47,893 bases of DNA, taken from contig NZ_BOMN01000149.1 in NCBI RefSeq assembly GCF_016862215.1, positions 1 through 47,893 on the forward strand. Reading direction: 5' to 3'. A model generated the notes under the pieces. That model ran no database searches. It was not told the DNA's origin and saw nothing but the letters and a program-made list of their open reading frames with translations. Position 1 is the first letter of the stretch. Every line of letters starts with the position of its first letter. This stretch comes from Winogradskya humida (GTDB taxonomy: Bacteria; Actinomycetota; Actinomycetes; Mycobacteriales; Micromonosporaceae). Below are positions 39,086 to 46,171 of the stretch, piece after piece. A program made the translations under genes and the position numbers.

Positions 39086-39454
39086 TCAAAGGGTTGAGGC
39101 CAACCGTCTAAATCCTGGGGCGCGACGGTGTAGCCGCCGTCTACGCCGCTTCCAGCGCTCGTCATCTTCGGGGTCGTTTCGGTAGAGCAGCCATCCGCCG
39201 CCCATGACCGCAAGCCCTATAAGCGCAGGCTCGTTGAGCAGTGGGCCGCCCAGCTCGGCGTACACCCGAGCCAGGTAACGCCCGGCAATGAGCGGGGCGA
39301 TGAACGGTGCGAGCTCCTGTCGGACGTGATGCATGACCGGCCAGAGCCAGCGCAGCGCAGCGACGGGGGCTCGCAGACGAGAGTGGCCGACCGTCCAGGC
39401 CAGAAATAGGACGGTCGCCAGCTGATACTCAACGGCGGCAATGTTGTGGTCCAC
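39086..39454 (-). CDS. Membrane protein of unknown function
   Basis: This 122-residue protein starts at GTG 39454 without a clear ribosome site. Hydrophobic segments near 11-25 (VEYQLATVLFLAWTVGH), 30-60 (LRWLWPVMHHV, LAPFIAPLIAG) and 75-92 (LIGLAVMGGGWLLY) suggest two to three membrane passes, and the C-terminus is very Arg-rich. Could be an orphan cargo gene. Confidence 0.5.
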   Translation of the reverse strand: MDHNIAAVEYQLATVLFLAWTVGHSRLRAPVAALRWLWPVMHHVRQELAPFIAPLIAGRYLARVYAELGGPLLNEPALIGLAVMGGGWLLYRNDPEDDERWKRRRRRLHRRAPGFRRLASTL

Positions 39455-39567
39455 GCCGTGACCGTAAAGGCCGCCGCTGCGCCCTGGGAATGGATGTCCC
39501 TCGATGGGGGACTTGACGACGTCAAGCTATTACCTGTTCATGGCCCGATTGGTGCCACCGCCGCGGG

Positions 39568-39852
39568 TCATCGATGACAGGCCCCCGCCCTTGTGGCGGG
39601 GGGCCTTTTAGCTGTGCTCGGTCGTGCTTGAGGCTGCCGCGGCCAGGACCAGGCGACGAGCCGCTCGGCCAGCACGACCGGCTCAACGTTGGGCATATCG
39701 CCGGCCGCGACCTCGAGCAGGGCGGCCATGTGGCGAGGCAGATCTGCGCCGTACGCGTTTCGCTGTTCGAGTTGAGCCCGCGCGCACGGCCACGCCAGGC
39801 CATCGGCCCAGCATGTCCACTTCGGCCGGACGGGCAGATGTTCCCTGGGCAC
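39568..39852 (-). CDS. Actinomycete-type small Cys/Trp protein
   Basis: GTG 39852 has GAGGGGG upstream. The 94-residue product has WTCWADGLAWPCARAQLEQR followed by a helix (LPRHMAALLEVAAGDMPNVE). This motif arrangement is frequent in small unknown actinomycete proteins encoded near XRE regulators. The 3' end runs through the hairpin CCCCCGCC/GGCGGGGG (39582-39602), so the true C-terminus may be shorter in function. The role is unknown. Confidence 0.6.
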   Translation of the reverse strand: MPREHLPVRPKWTCWADGLAWPCARAQLEQRNAYGADLPRHMAALLEVAAGDMPNVEPVVLAERLVAWSWPRQPQARPSTAKRPPATRAGACHR

Positions 39853-39929
39853 TGATCATCCCCCTCGGGGCTATCACGCTCCGATCGCCCCTTTGATCAG
39901 AGTGTGACGTAAGTAGTCGACTGGCAGCC

Positions 39930-39959
39930 GTTGATCGCTGTTGATCAGCGTTTATCGTG
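39930..39959. repeat. Three 10-bp tandem repeats containing GATC/TATC
   Basis: GTTGATCGCT, GTTGATCAGC and GTTTATCGTG follow each other exactly at 10-bp spacing and are followed by ATCGAT. They lie 78 bp upstream of the leftward gene at 39852, in the otherwise empty stretch 39853-40070. Helical-turn spacing suggests cooperative binding by one protein on one DNA face, as an operator or minor iteron set. Confidence 0.45.
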
Positions 39960-40070
39960 ATCGATTTCACGGAGTGCCGGGATCCTGCTTGGCCTAGGGA
40001 TAGGCGCTCAGTCGGCGCCCTGCCTGTGATGTGAGTAATCCGTCATGCTGATACACCATCGGCGGGTTGG

Positions 40071-40664
40071 TTACGACCGGCATGCAGCGATGCGGTGCTG
40101 CTCGGTGACATCCGCAGCCCGTCTAACCACGACGGTGAGCTTGCGCGCTAATTCGGGCGGTAGGTGCGGCTCTGCCTGCGCAGCGAATGCCAGGAAGTAC
40201 GGCACTCGATTGAGAAACGGCCGACGCTGCGCCCAGTATTCCGCCTGGTTGCTGGACAGATTGGCGCGGGCGGTAATGGAGTCGATGCTGACAAGCTTGT
40301 CGGCGGCGCTCGCGATGATGGTGTCAGGTTCGTCGATCGGCAAATTGGGCGCCTCGCCCTTGCTGAGTGCCTCATGCTCGCGTTCGATCGCACGCACGAT
40401 CCGCAAGACGTCTGGACTGAGCCGTTCGGCAAGCAATGCATCGAGATCGATATCCGCAGGTGCGAAATAGGGTGCATCGTGCAGAATCACTGCGGCTATC
40501 AAATCTTCGCTTGCTTCCGGGTGGTGCTCCTCGATCGTCGCCGCCACGTTGACGGCATGACGGAAGGCTGGAGCGCCGTCGATGACTTCCCCCTCGCACC
40601 ACTTCTTGGCGAGGTCCATAGCGACGGTGATCCGCTCGGGCCGGGGGCGCGACAACATACTCAC
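40071..40664 (-). CDS. HD-domain phosphohydrolase
   Basis: This 197-residue protein has the HD metal site of nucleotide hydrolases: His36 (AFRHAVNVA), His62-Asp63 (VILHDAPYF) and Asp122 (ADKLVSID). The ADKL element is typical of RelA/SpoT- and MESH1-type enzymes that cleave the 3' pyrophosphate of alarmones, but sequence alone does not fix the substrate. The GTG start is taken at 40664; ATG codons 3 and 16 are alternatives. It is leftward, next to a divergent unknown gene and a few kb from an XRE-TPR regulator. Confidence 0.75.
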   Translation of the reverse strand: MSMLSRPRPERITVAMDLAKKWCEGEVIDGAPAFRHAVNVAATIEEHHPEASEDLIAAVILHDAPYFAPADIDLDALLAERLSPDVLRIVRAIEREHEALSKGEAPNLPIDEPDTIIASAADKLVSIDSITARANLSSNQAEYWAQRRPFLNRVPYFLAFAAQAEPHLPPELARKLTVVVRRAADVTEQHRIAACRS

Positions 40665-40707
40665 AGCTGACTACTTTCTGTAGATTTGGGAGGGTAGGGT
40701 CGTTGCC

Positions 40708-41178
40708 GTGCCCATGACTCGCGAGGAGCTTCGAGACGCGACCTGTGTGGTATGTCCGGCTCAGCTTCTTGCCGTTGGGCAGTTCGATGTGTCGGATCGG
40801 CCGGGGCCGCAAAATCCGTACGACCGCGAGCGTGGCTACCGCGCGAACGCAAGTTCGGGGGTGGCGGTCTGCGTTCATCCATTCCGGGTCGGGCTGCCGC
40901 CGGGCAACTACTGCTCTGAGAATGAGCCGGTGCCGGCGACTCCCGAAGAGCCACCGGCACCGACCGGTCATGCATTGGATCTACCGGCCGACCAGAATGA
41001 CCTTGAGGCGTGGATCATCGCGGTCGTCCGAGCCGCCGGCCCGCACCGATTGGACCGCGCCCTGGCCGCCGCCGAGACTGTCGCGGGTGAACGGTTCGGC
41101 GAGCAGGCCACGGTGACGGCTATGCGACGGGTGCTGACGGTGGAGCTGGTCCGCCAGCACCCGGGCCACGTCAGCTGA
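40708..41178 (+). CDS. Unknown protein with Cys/His N-terminal half
   Basis: This 156-residue protein has a first half with Cys13, Cys16, Cys55 and Cys69 (CVVC and AVCVHPF) that could bind metal, and a helical second half (DLEAWIIAVVRAAGP, RALAAAETVAGE). It starts with GTG and has good coding statistics. The last 8 bp overlap the convergent gene at 41171. The function is unknown. Confidence 0.6.
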   Translation: MPMTREELRDATCVVCPAQLLAVGQFDVSDRPGPQNPYDRERGYRANASSGVAVCVHPFRVGLPPGNYCSENEPVPATPEEPPAPTGHALDLPADQNDLEAWIIAVVRAAGPHRLDRALAAAETVAGERFGEQATVTAMRRVLTVELVRQHPGHVS

Positions 41179-41770
41179 CGGTGGCGAGTTCTCGTTCCTC
41201 CGCGTCGGCCTCGAAGTCGATCTCGTGGCCGCGGCCCATCCGCTCGATGCCCAGGCCCTCGTACTTGCGGCCCAGGATGTCGAGGCGGCGGAGCATCTCG
41301 GTCTTGTCCAGCCAGTAACGACGGTTCTGTTCGCCCCAGCCGGCGGCGGCGTAGCACTGGTCGGTGTAGTTGCCGTGCTCGTAGGCGAAGCGTTCCTGAT
41401 CGGTCATGTGCACGAACCGGATGCCGAGCTTGCCGGTCATCGTCTGGCACAGCGTGTACTGGGCCAGGATGGCGTGGACCATCTCGTCGACCGGCGCGCT
41501 GATTTCGAGCTCGGCGGCGTGCTCGTCACCGTCGGACAGCTCGAACACCGCGGTCTTGAGGGCGAGCACGCGCAGGCCCTCGGTGAACAGGTCGGCGACG
41601 TCGCGTTGCAGGTTCCACTGCGAGATGAGCGGGTAGCCGGTGAAGGTCGCCCAGCAGTCGTCGTAGGCCTTCGACGAGCGCTCCAGGCGGCCGTACTCCT
41701 CGGTGCCCTCGATCTGGCCGAGGATCTCGGCAGCGCGTACGCCGACCTCGACCGGGTTGGGTAGAGCCAT
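41171..41770 (-). CDS. Unknown mostly helical protein
   Basis: Translation from ATG 41770 (GGGAGATC upstream) gives 199 residues beginning MALPNPVEVGVRAAEI. It is rich in helices with clusters of Trp, Tyr and Cys (AYDDCWATFTGYPLISQWNL, AGWGEQNRRYWLDKTEM) and two acidic runs. No motif was recognised. The start 12 codons upstream lacks a ribosome site. Confidence 0.6.
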   Translation of the reverse strand: MALPNPVEVGVRAAEILGQIEGTEEYGRLERSSKAYDDCWATFTGYPLISQWNLQRDVADLFTEGLRVLALKTAVFELSDGDEHAAELEISAPVDEMVHAILAQYTLCQTMTGKLGIRFVHMTDQERFAYEHGNYTDQCYAAAGWGEQNRRYWLDKTEMLRRLDILGRKYEGLGIERMGRGHEIDFEADAEERELATVS

Positions 41771-41928
41771 GATGGATCTCCCTTCATGGGGGTGGAGATG
41801 TTGCACCCGGGCAGCACTTTGGCACCGACCGGGAATCTGCGGTCGCCCCGCTCACAAGCGGCGAAGCAAGGAAAGCCGGTGACTCAACGGCCCGGCGTGA
41901 ACGAGCAGCGGAAGGTCCGTGTCAGCGG

Positions 41929-42144
41929 TCACGGCGTGTCCCAGCCCTTAATCAGCCGCTCCCTGGCGAAAGGACCATAGTTTCGCGGAGCTTCGCGGGA
42001 ACCTGGGATCGGCGCGTGCGTCACCAGGTACATGCCGTTTGGCTTGGCCTCAGCGACCAGCACGTGCTTGTGCTGCACCACCTCGATCGGGTCGGTGTCC
42101 GCGACTCTGACGGTCACCCGCTCGCCGACCTGGAGCGCCGTCAT
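41929..42144 (-). CDS. 71-residue beta-rich protein
   Basis: ATG 42144 gives MTALQVGERVTVRVADTDPI followed by strands VVQHKHVLVAEA and YLVTHAP, and a basic end (FARERLIKGWDT). The size and short strands resemble an SH3/KOW-like barrel. The function is unknown, and the frame extends upstream with weaker coding quality. Confidence 0.5.
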   Translation of the reverse strand: MTALQVGERVTVRVADTDPIEVVQHKHVLVAEAKPNGMYLVTHAPIPGSREAPRNYGPFARERLIKGWDTP

Positions 42145-42634
42145 GACGGCCTTGACGTGGCTGAACGCTTCCGCGCTCCTCGAATTAACAGGGGCACTGA
42201 GGGCGCTGGTGGTGCCAGCACATCGCGAGCGGGGACCAGGGCAGTCGGCGCGTTCCATGAGGCGGTGTTCCCGCGGTGAGCCGAGACCGGATCGGGCGTT
42301 ACTGCCGCGAGTGAACTGATTCGCCTGAATGCAGCATCACGTGCCCCGCGCTCATCTGCCCCCTCGCGCGCCGAGGCAAGGATCGCTCTGTAGTCCCTGT
42401 CGCGCTCTGGTCGGGGCTTTGCCCGCCTTGCCTTCCAGGTCCAGGTCCACGCTCGCATGGTTGAGTGCCTCCACCGTCGTCATCAGATCGGGGGAGGCGA
42501 CAGGGTCGATGCCGTAGGAGAAAGCCTCCCCGCCGCCTCTGTCTCGATCGTTACGGTGCAATCACGCAATGTGGAGAGGTGGCCCGTTGCCATCTAGGGA
42601 GTTACTGAATTGGCAACGCTGGCAACACAAACGT
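42145..42634. other. Largely non-coding or decayed stretch
   Basis: Two overlapping minus-strand frames (42352-42561 and 42141-42458) are each protein-like for only part of their length, with no ribosome site and mixed codon use, as expected of a small frameshifted gene remnant. Close to 42611-42630 the sequence TTGGCAAC and CTGGCAAC is repeated at 10 bp, and GTTGC follows in inverted sense at 42645, perhaps operator sites. Nothing firm is seen. Confidence 0.35.
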
Positions 42635-43831
42635 TCACCTTCTTGTTGCGGCAACCGATCGCAGCGCCTCGCGGAAGTCGGCAGATGCGGACTCACCTGG
42701 ATAGCGCGTGTGCAGCTCGGTGTCGAGCTCGCCGCCGACCATCAGCAGGGTGGGAAGCGACTTGCGCTGGCCGCCGAGAGCGTCGATCGCTGTCGCGACT
42801 GCGTGTTCGAGGTCACCTCCCCGGGCTGCGACCGCGGCAAGGGTCAACCGAGCCTCCGTCATCCGCATCGGGGAAAGATCGCCGTCCGGACTGCTGCCCA
42901 GCTTCAGCACGGTTCTCGCGTGCTCGGCTGCCAGCTCGTCGTCTCCCGCGAGGCGGTAGGCATCCATGGCGTAAAAGTCCCATTTCGCCGGATCGACCAC
43001 GAAATGGTGGTCCGGGCGGGACGGGGCAGGCATGGAGGCGAGCAGGGCCCGGCCACGCTCCAGGGCATCCCGTACCGCATCTTTGTCCCGCACCCGGGCG
43101 TACGCCTTGGCTTCCTGACCCATGAGTTGCACGGCCGCGGACCCTCCTGGTGCGGCCTCTAGGCCGGCCTTCGCGGCGTCGATCACGGCGGCGTACCGCG
43201 ACTGGGTCAGAGCGAACCAGGCCGACATCTCGAACGTCCAGCCGACGATCTCCGCGCTGCCGGCCTCTTTGCCGATCTGTCGCGCGGCTACGCGGGTCGC
43301 CTCGGCCGCCGAGCGCTGACCCATGTCGTACTCGAGGCACCCGGTGAGCAGAGCCAGCCAGCCAGCGGCGTGAAGGAGCCCCTCGTGGGCCACGAGCCCG
43401 ACGGGCTGGCGTAGCTTCCGTTCGACCTCACCAAGCCAGCCGTGCGCTTCCCGTCGCAGGCTGGCGGCGTCTCGGATCGGGTACTCGCAGCACAGCTCGA
43501 ACACCGTGGCCTCAAGGGATTCGATCGTGCCGGAGTCGACGGCGCTGGCGCGAATCCGACCGAGGAGCTCGGCAGTCTCCCACGGCCGGAAGTCGTCGAC
43601 TTCAAATCGTTCCGGTTGTGGCGTGGCAACGAGAGCGGCCAGGTGTCCGTCCGTCTTGAGCGCCTGGTCCAGAGCACGGGCCAGATCGGCATTGGGTGGG
43701 CGTTGCCCACGGGCAACGCGGGAAAGATGACCAGCGTCAATTCGAGCTAGGCGAGAAAGCTCACGCAGTGATATCGCTCCTCGAAGCCGGGTTAGGGCTT
43801 GTCCGAACGTCTCCGAATCTGTGGTCATCAC
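42635..43831 (-). CDS. XRE-family regulator with TPR-like domain
   Basis: This 398-residue protein has an N-terminal HTH at about 8-60 (FGQALTRLRGAISLRELSRL, DAGHLSRVARGQRPPNADLA) and a long helical region with tetratricopeptide-like repeats (HAAGWLALLTGCLEYDMGQR, WTFEMSAWFALTQSRYAAVI, DPAKWDFYAMDAYRLAGDDE). Such XRE-TPR proteins are widespread actinomycete regulators that sense peptides or partners. It lies at the downstream end of the Spd-like operon, after a terminator, so it may be separately expressed. Confidence 0.8.
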   Translation of the reverse strand: MMTTDSETFGQALTRLRGAISLRELSRLARIDAGHLSRVARGQRPPNADLARALDQALKTDGHLAALVATPQPERFEVDDFRPWETAELLGRIRASAVDSGTIESLEATVFELCCEYPIRDAASLRREAHGWLGEVERKLRQPVGLVAHEGLLHAAGWLALLTGCLEYDMGQRSAAEATRVAARQIGKEAGSAEIVGWTFEMSAWFALTQSRYAAVIDAAKAGLEAAPGGSAAVQLMGQEAKAYARVRDKDAVRDALERGRALLASMPAPSRPDHHFVVDPAKWDFYAMDAYRLAGDDELAAEHARTVLKLGSSPDGDLSPMRMTEARLTLAAVAARGGDLEHAVATAIDALGGQRKSLPTLLMVGGELDTELHTRYPGESASADFREALRSVAATRR

Positions 43832-43856
43832 GCGCTCCCTGGTAGCGGTCAGGGCG

Positions 43857-43887
43857 GGGGCGACCAGCCGCTACAACTGGTCGCCCC
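43857..43887. terminator. 11-bp hairpin
   Basis: GGGGCGACCAG (43857-43867) pairs perfectly with CTGGTCGCCCC (43877-43887) across a 9-nt loop. It ends the leftward Spd-like operon, 13 bp past its last gene, and separates it from the XRE-TPR regulator. Confidence 0.65.
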
Positions 43888-43899
43888 GCTGGTCCAAGG

Positions 43900-44145
43900 T
43901 TAGCGCCGCCAGCGCAGCACTACGGCGCGGAGCTCACCACGGAAGACGTACGTCAGCACCGCAACCGCGAGCAGCGCCACCGGGTGGGCAAATACCCACC
44001 GGCACAGCTGCAGCACGACCACCAGGCCGAGCAGCCCGGCGATGACGGAAGCGAGCAGGCGCCAGGGCGAACGCAGCAGTGGCCGGCGCAGCTGGACGGC
44101 CCGCCGCGGCCGAATGGGCTCACCTTCCATCGGATCCTCGCTCAC
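43900..44145 (-). CDS. 81-residue two-pass membrane protein
   Basis: GTG 44145 overlaps the preceding stop (GTGA). A basic N-terminus (PIRPRRAVQLRRPLLRSPWR) precedes two hydrophobic helices (LLASVIAGLLGLVVVLQLCR and VALLAVAVLTYVF) and a basic end. It is the last gene of the leftward operon. Similar tiny membrane proteins occur in Spd clusters of actinomycete plasmids; the match is by layout only. Confidence 0.6.
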   Translation of the reverse strand: MSEDPMEGEPIRPRRAVQLRRPLLRSPWRLLASVIAGLLGLVVVLQLCRWVFAHPVALLAVAVLTYVFRGELRAVVLRWRR

Positions 44146-44870
44146 TCCTGCTCCTCACTCACACCGCGTGCGGCGCGGGCTTTCCGGATCGCCCGGGCCA
44201 CGGTGCTGTCGCTGACGCGGTAGAGCGCGATCGCGTCGGCAATGATCTCGGCCCGCCTGTGATCCGCCCTGTTGCGCCGGTCGACGTACTCGAGCAGCGT
44301 CTCCGGTTCGCTTTCGACGGCCGGGTCCCCGTCGTCTAGGGCGAAGTCAATCTCCTCTGTCGGCGCCACGTATGGCTGGACAGGCGCGGTCGGGCTGGCC
44401 GACGGGGTGGGAGGGGGCTCCGGCTCGTACGCGGACTCCTCGGCCTCTGCCGAGTTGGTCTCGGTTACACCCTGGGCGTACGGGTCGCCGTAGCGCATGA
44501 CGTTGCGAATTCTGGTCCCGAGCGGCACCACCGGACGCTCAGCGGGTGACAGTCGCCCCTCTCGAACTCGGGTGTCATCGCGAAAGGGGTGACTGTCGCC
44601 TCTGGTGGCTGCTCGTCGTCGTGGCTGGTCACGGTAGGTGTCAACGGACGCGTGCCGCTCTGACACTCCTTTCCGGCGGCGATCGGGGCGGCGGCCCAGC
44701 GGGGGAGGGGAGGGGCGGTCCTGACTGTCATCGTGCGGCGCCCGGTAACGCTGGTGCGTGGTCACGGCGAGGTAGACGACGGCCAGGGCGACGGCCAGGC
44801 CGACGAAGTTGCCCCATCCGGGAGAGGGCTCCGGCGCTCGTTCGGCAAGCGCGTACATGGCGGGGTTCAT
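44142..44870 (-). CDS. Membrane-anchored protein with C-terminal HTH-like segment
   Basis: ATG 44870 has GGAGGTG upstream; the frame upstream to 45533 is an antisense-quality extension of the neighbours. The 242-residue product has one membrane helix (GWGNFVGLAVALAVVYLAVT), a long disordered Pro/Arg-rich middle, an acidic patch, and a C-terminal helix-turn-helix-like segment (AEIIADAIALYRVSDSTVAR, AIRKAR). It may link DNA to the membrane. Coupled to the preceding gene by ATGA and to the next by GTGA. Confidence 0.65.
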   Translation of the reverse strand: MNPAMYALAERAPEPSPGWGNFVGLAVALAVVYLAVTTHQRYRAPHDDSQDRPSPPPLGRRPDRRRKGVSERHASVDTYRDQPRRRAATRGDSHPFRDDTRVREGRLSPAERPVVPLGTRIRNVMRYGDPYAQGVTETNSAEAEESAYEPEPPPTPSASPTAPVQPYVAPTEEIDFALDDGDPAVESEPETLLEYVDRRNRADHRRAEIIADAIALYRVSDSTVARAIRKARAARGVSEEQE

Positions 44871-45391
44871 CAGGCACCTCCGAGGAGCCAGGCGGGGAAG
44901 GGGGCGAAGAAGCCGCAGAGGAAGTTGACGCAGCCGATCGTGAGGCTGCCGACGTTCCCGGCCGGCAGGTCGGCCATCATGCCGAGCAGGGCGGCTACCA
45001 GCTGGAGCCTCCAGTTGACCTGCCAAATGCCGGACTGCGGGAAGTTGATCGTGGCGACCCGGCCGAGCCGTCCGCTGAGCTTGGTAGGCAGCAGGGCGCC
45101 GACCGCGTATACGAACAGCGCTCCGACCAGGACGCCCAGGATGGCATTGGCGCTCGCCGCGGCGATGTATGCGCCCTTGGCCTGATTCAGGCCCGTGTCT
45201 ATGACGTTGGTGACCTGGTGGACCGTCCATCGGTCCAGCGGACTGCCGTTGAAGCCCTCCCGCCAGGAGGCGATGGCCATGAGGAACGCGACGCGGTCGC
45301 GCAACCAATTCGGGCCGATGCTGATGTAGTCCACGGCGTACGCAACCATCAGCAGCACGGCAACCCCTGTGGGGGTCATCTCGTGTTCCAT
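44870..45391 (-). CDS. Multi-pass membrane protein (Spd-like)
   Basis: This 173-residue protein has about four to five hydrophobic segments (VAVLLMVAYAVDYISIG, ANAILGVLVGALFVYAVGAL, LQLVAALLGMMADLP, LTIGCVNFLCGFFAPFPAWL). The TGATG junction couples it to the upstream gene. Multi-pass proteins of this size accompany DUF2637 proteins in transfer/spread clusters of actinomycete plasmids and AICEs. Function in spreading between hyphal compartments is a family-level inference. Confidence 0.6.
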   Translation of the reverse strand: MEHEMTPTGVAVLLMVAYAVDYISIGPNWLRDRVAFLMAIASWREGFNGSPLDRWTVHQVTNVIDTGLNQAKGAYIAAASANAILGVLVGALFVYAVGALLPTKLSGRLGRVATINFPQSGIWQVNWRLQLVAALLGMMADLPAGNVGSLTIGCVNFLCGFFAPFPAWLLGGA

Positions 45392-45666
45392 CAGACAAGG
45401 CCGCCAAAGTAGTCGCGCAGTTTGCGGCCGGACTGCGCGCACCACATCTCCAGGCGCGGGTGGTCCATGCGCTCGTTCTCGAGGACGCTCGCCATCTCGA
45501 CGGCCTCGGCCAGGACGCCGGCGAGGATTCCATCCAAGGCGGGCGACTCGATATTGACGACGCGCATCAGGTCCTTGCGGCGCAGAACCTCGTGGGTGCC
45601 GTCGAAGATTCGGAATTGAACAGGTCGCCAGGGCTGCAAGCCGCCCCAGCCGTTCATTTGTGCCAT
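45391..45666 (-). CDS. Unknown 91-residue protein of the Spd-like operon
   Basis: The protein MAQMNGWGGLQPWRPVQFRI has a beta N-terminus and helical C-terminus (LAGVLAEAVEMASVLENERM, MWCAQSGRKLRDYFGG). ACAGGAG precedes ATG 45666. The TGATG stop/start overlap with 45391 supports coexpression. No family was recognised. Confidence 0.65.
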   Translation of the reverse strand: MAQMNGWGGLQPWRPVQFRIFDGTHEVLRRKDLMRVVNIESPALDGILAGVLAEAVEMASVLENERMDHPRLEMWCAQSGRKLRDYFGGLV

Positions 45667-45692
45667 GGTGGTGCAGCTCCTGTCGGGAGTGG

Positions 45693-45733
45693 CGGTGCCC
45701 GGTCCTTGGTGTCCAGCCCCTGACCGGGCACCG
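45693..45733. terminator. 12-bp hairpin inside the leftward operon
   Basis: CGGTGCCCGGTC (45693-45704) pairs perfectly with GACCGGGCACCG (45722-45733) across a 17-nt loop. It lies between genes 45741 and 45666 and may act as an attenuator that sets lower levels of the downstream membrane genes, or as an RNA-processing stem. Confidence 0.5.
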
Positions 45734-45740
45734 CGCGAAT

Positions 45741-45971
45741 CTAAAAGCCGTCCGGAGTGAGAAAGACGGTCTTAATCAAGTCGCCCGAGGTTGGCCAAGG
45801 GCCCTCCTCGGTGCCGCCGATCTCCGTGAACCAGCCTTTGCTTTCGATGAACCAGACTTCGTATTTGTCGCCGTCCAGCTCTACGTGGAACTCCTGCGCG
45901 GGGCCGGCGAGCTCGCGCACCACAACTTCGTGACCCCCGACCTGGTGGGTCGTCTCGCTGAGGTAGCTCAC
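45741..45971 (-). CDS. 76-residue beta-rich protein
   Basis: The product SYLSETTHQVGGHEVVVREL continues with FHVELDGDKYEVWFIESKGW, which predicts a small beta sheet. ATGA couples it to the preceding 61-residue gene. It is acidic and soluble. The function is unknown; position suggests an accessory of the Spd-like operon. Confidence 0.6.
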   Translation of the reverse strand: MSYLSETTHQVGGHEVVVRELAGPAQEFHVELDGDKYEVWFIESKGWFTEIGGTEEGPWPTSGDLIKTVFLTPDGF

Positions 45972-46153
45972 TTCGCCTCCAAGAACTCGGCGCCGGCGCC
46001 GGGCCCGCCGAGGACCTCGGAGACGGCGGCCTTGTCAGCGGCCGGGGCATCGAACTCATCGCGCAGGACGTCGCGGGCATCGCGGCCTTCAGCCGCGGAC
46101 TCCAGATCGGACAGCAGCGTCCGCTGCTCGGGGGTGAGGTGGTCGGATTTCAT
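45968..46153 (-). CDS. 61-residue acidic helical protein
   Basis: MKSDHLTPEQRTLLSDLESA is an acidic amphipathic helix region followed by another (ADKAAVSEVLGGPG). GAGAGGAA lies upstream of ATG 46153, and ATGA couples it to the next gene. The function is unknown. Confidence 0.6.
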   Translation of the reverse strand: MKSDHLTPEQRTLLSDLESAAEGRDARDVLRDEFDAPAADKAAVSEVLGGPGAGAEFLEAK

Positions 46154-46171
46154 CGGTTTCCTCTCGTGCCG

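Noticed and set aside
40372..40971. 199-codon minus-strand frame between HD gene and 40708
   Set aside because: Out-of-frame shadow of the HD gene and antisense to the better-supported rightward gene at 40708.
42141..42561. Overlapping minus-strand frames as intact genes
   Set aside because: Each looks protein-like only over part of its length, without ribosome sites; better regarded as a possible decayed gene.
44142..45533. 463-codon extended frame on the minus strand
   Set aside because: Upstream half is an out-of-frame shadow of the genes at 44870 and 45391; the ribosome site and ATG at 44870 define the real start.
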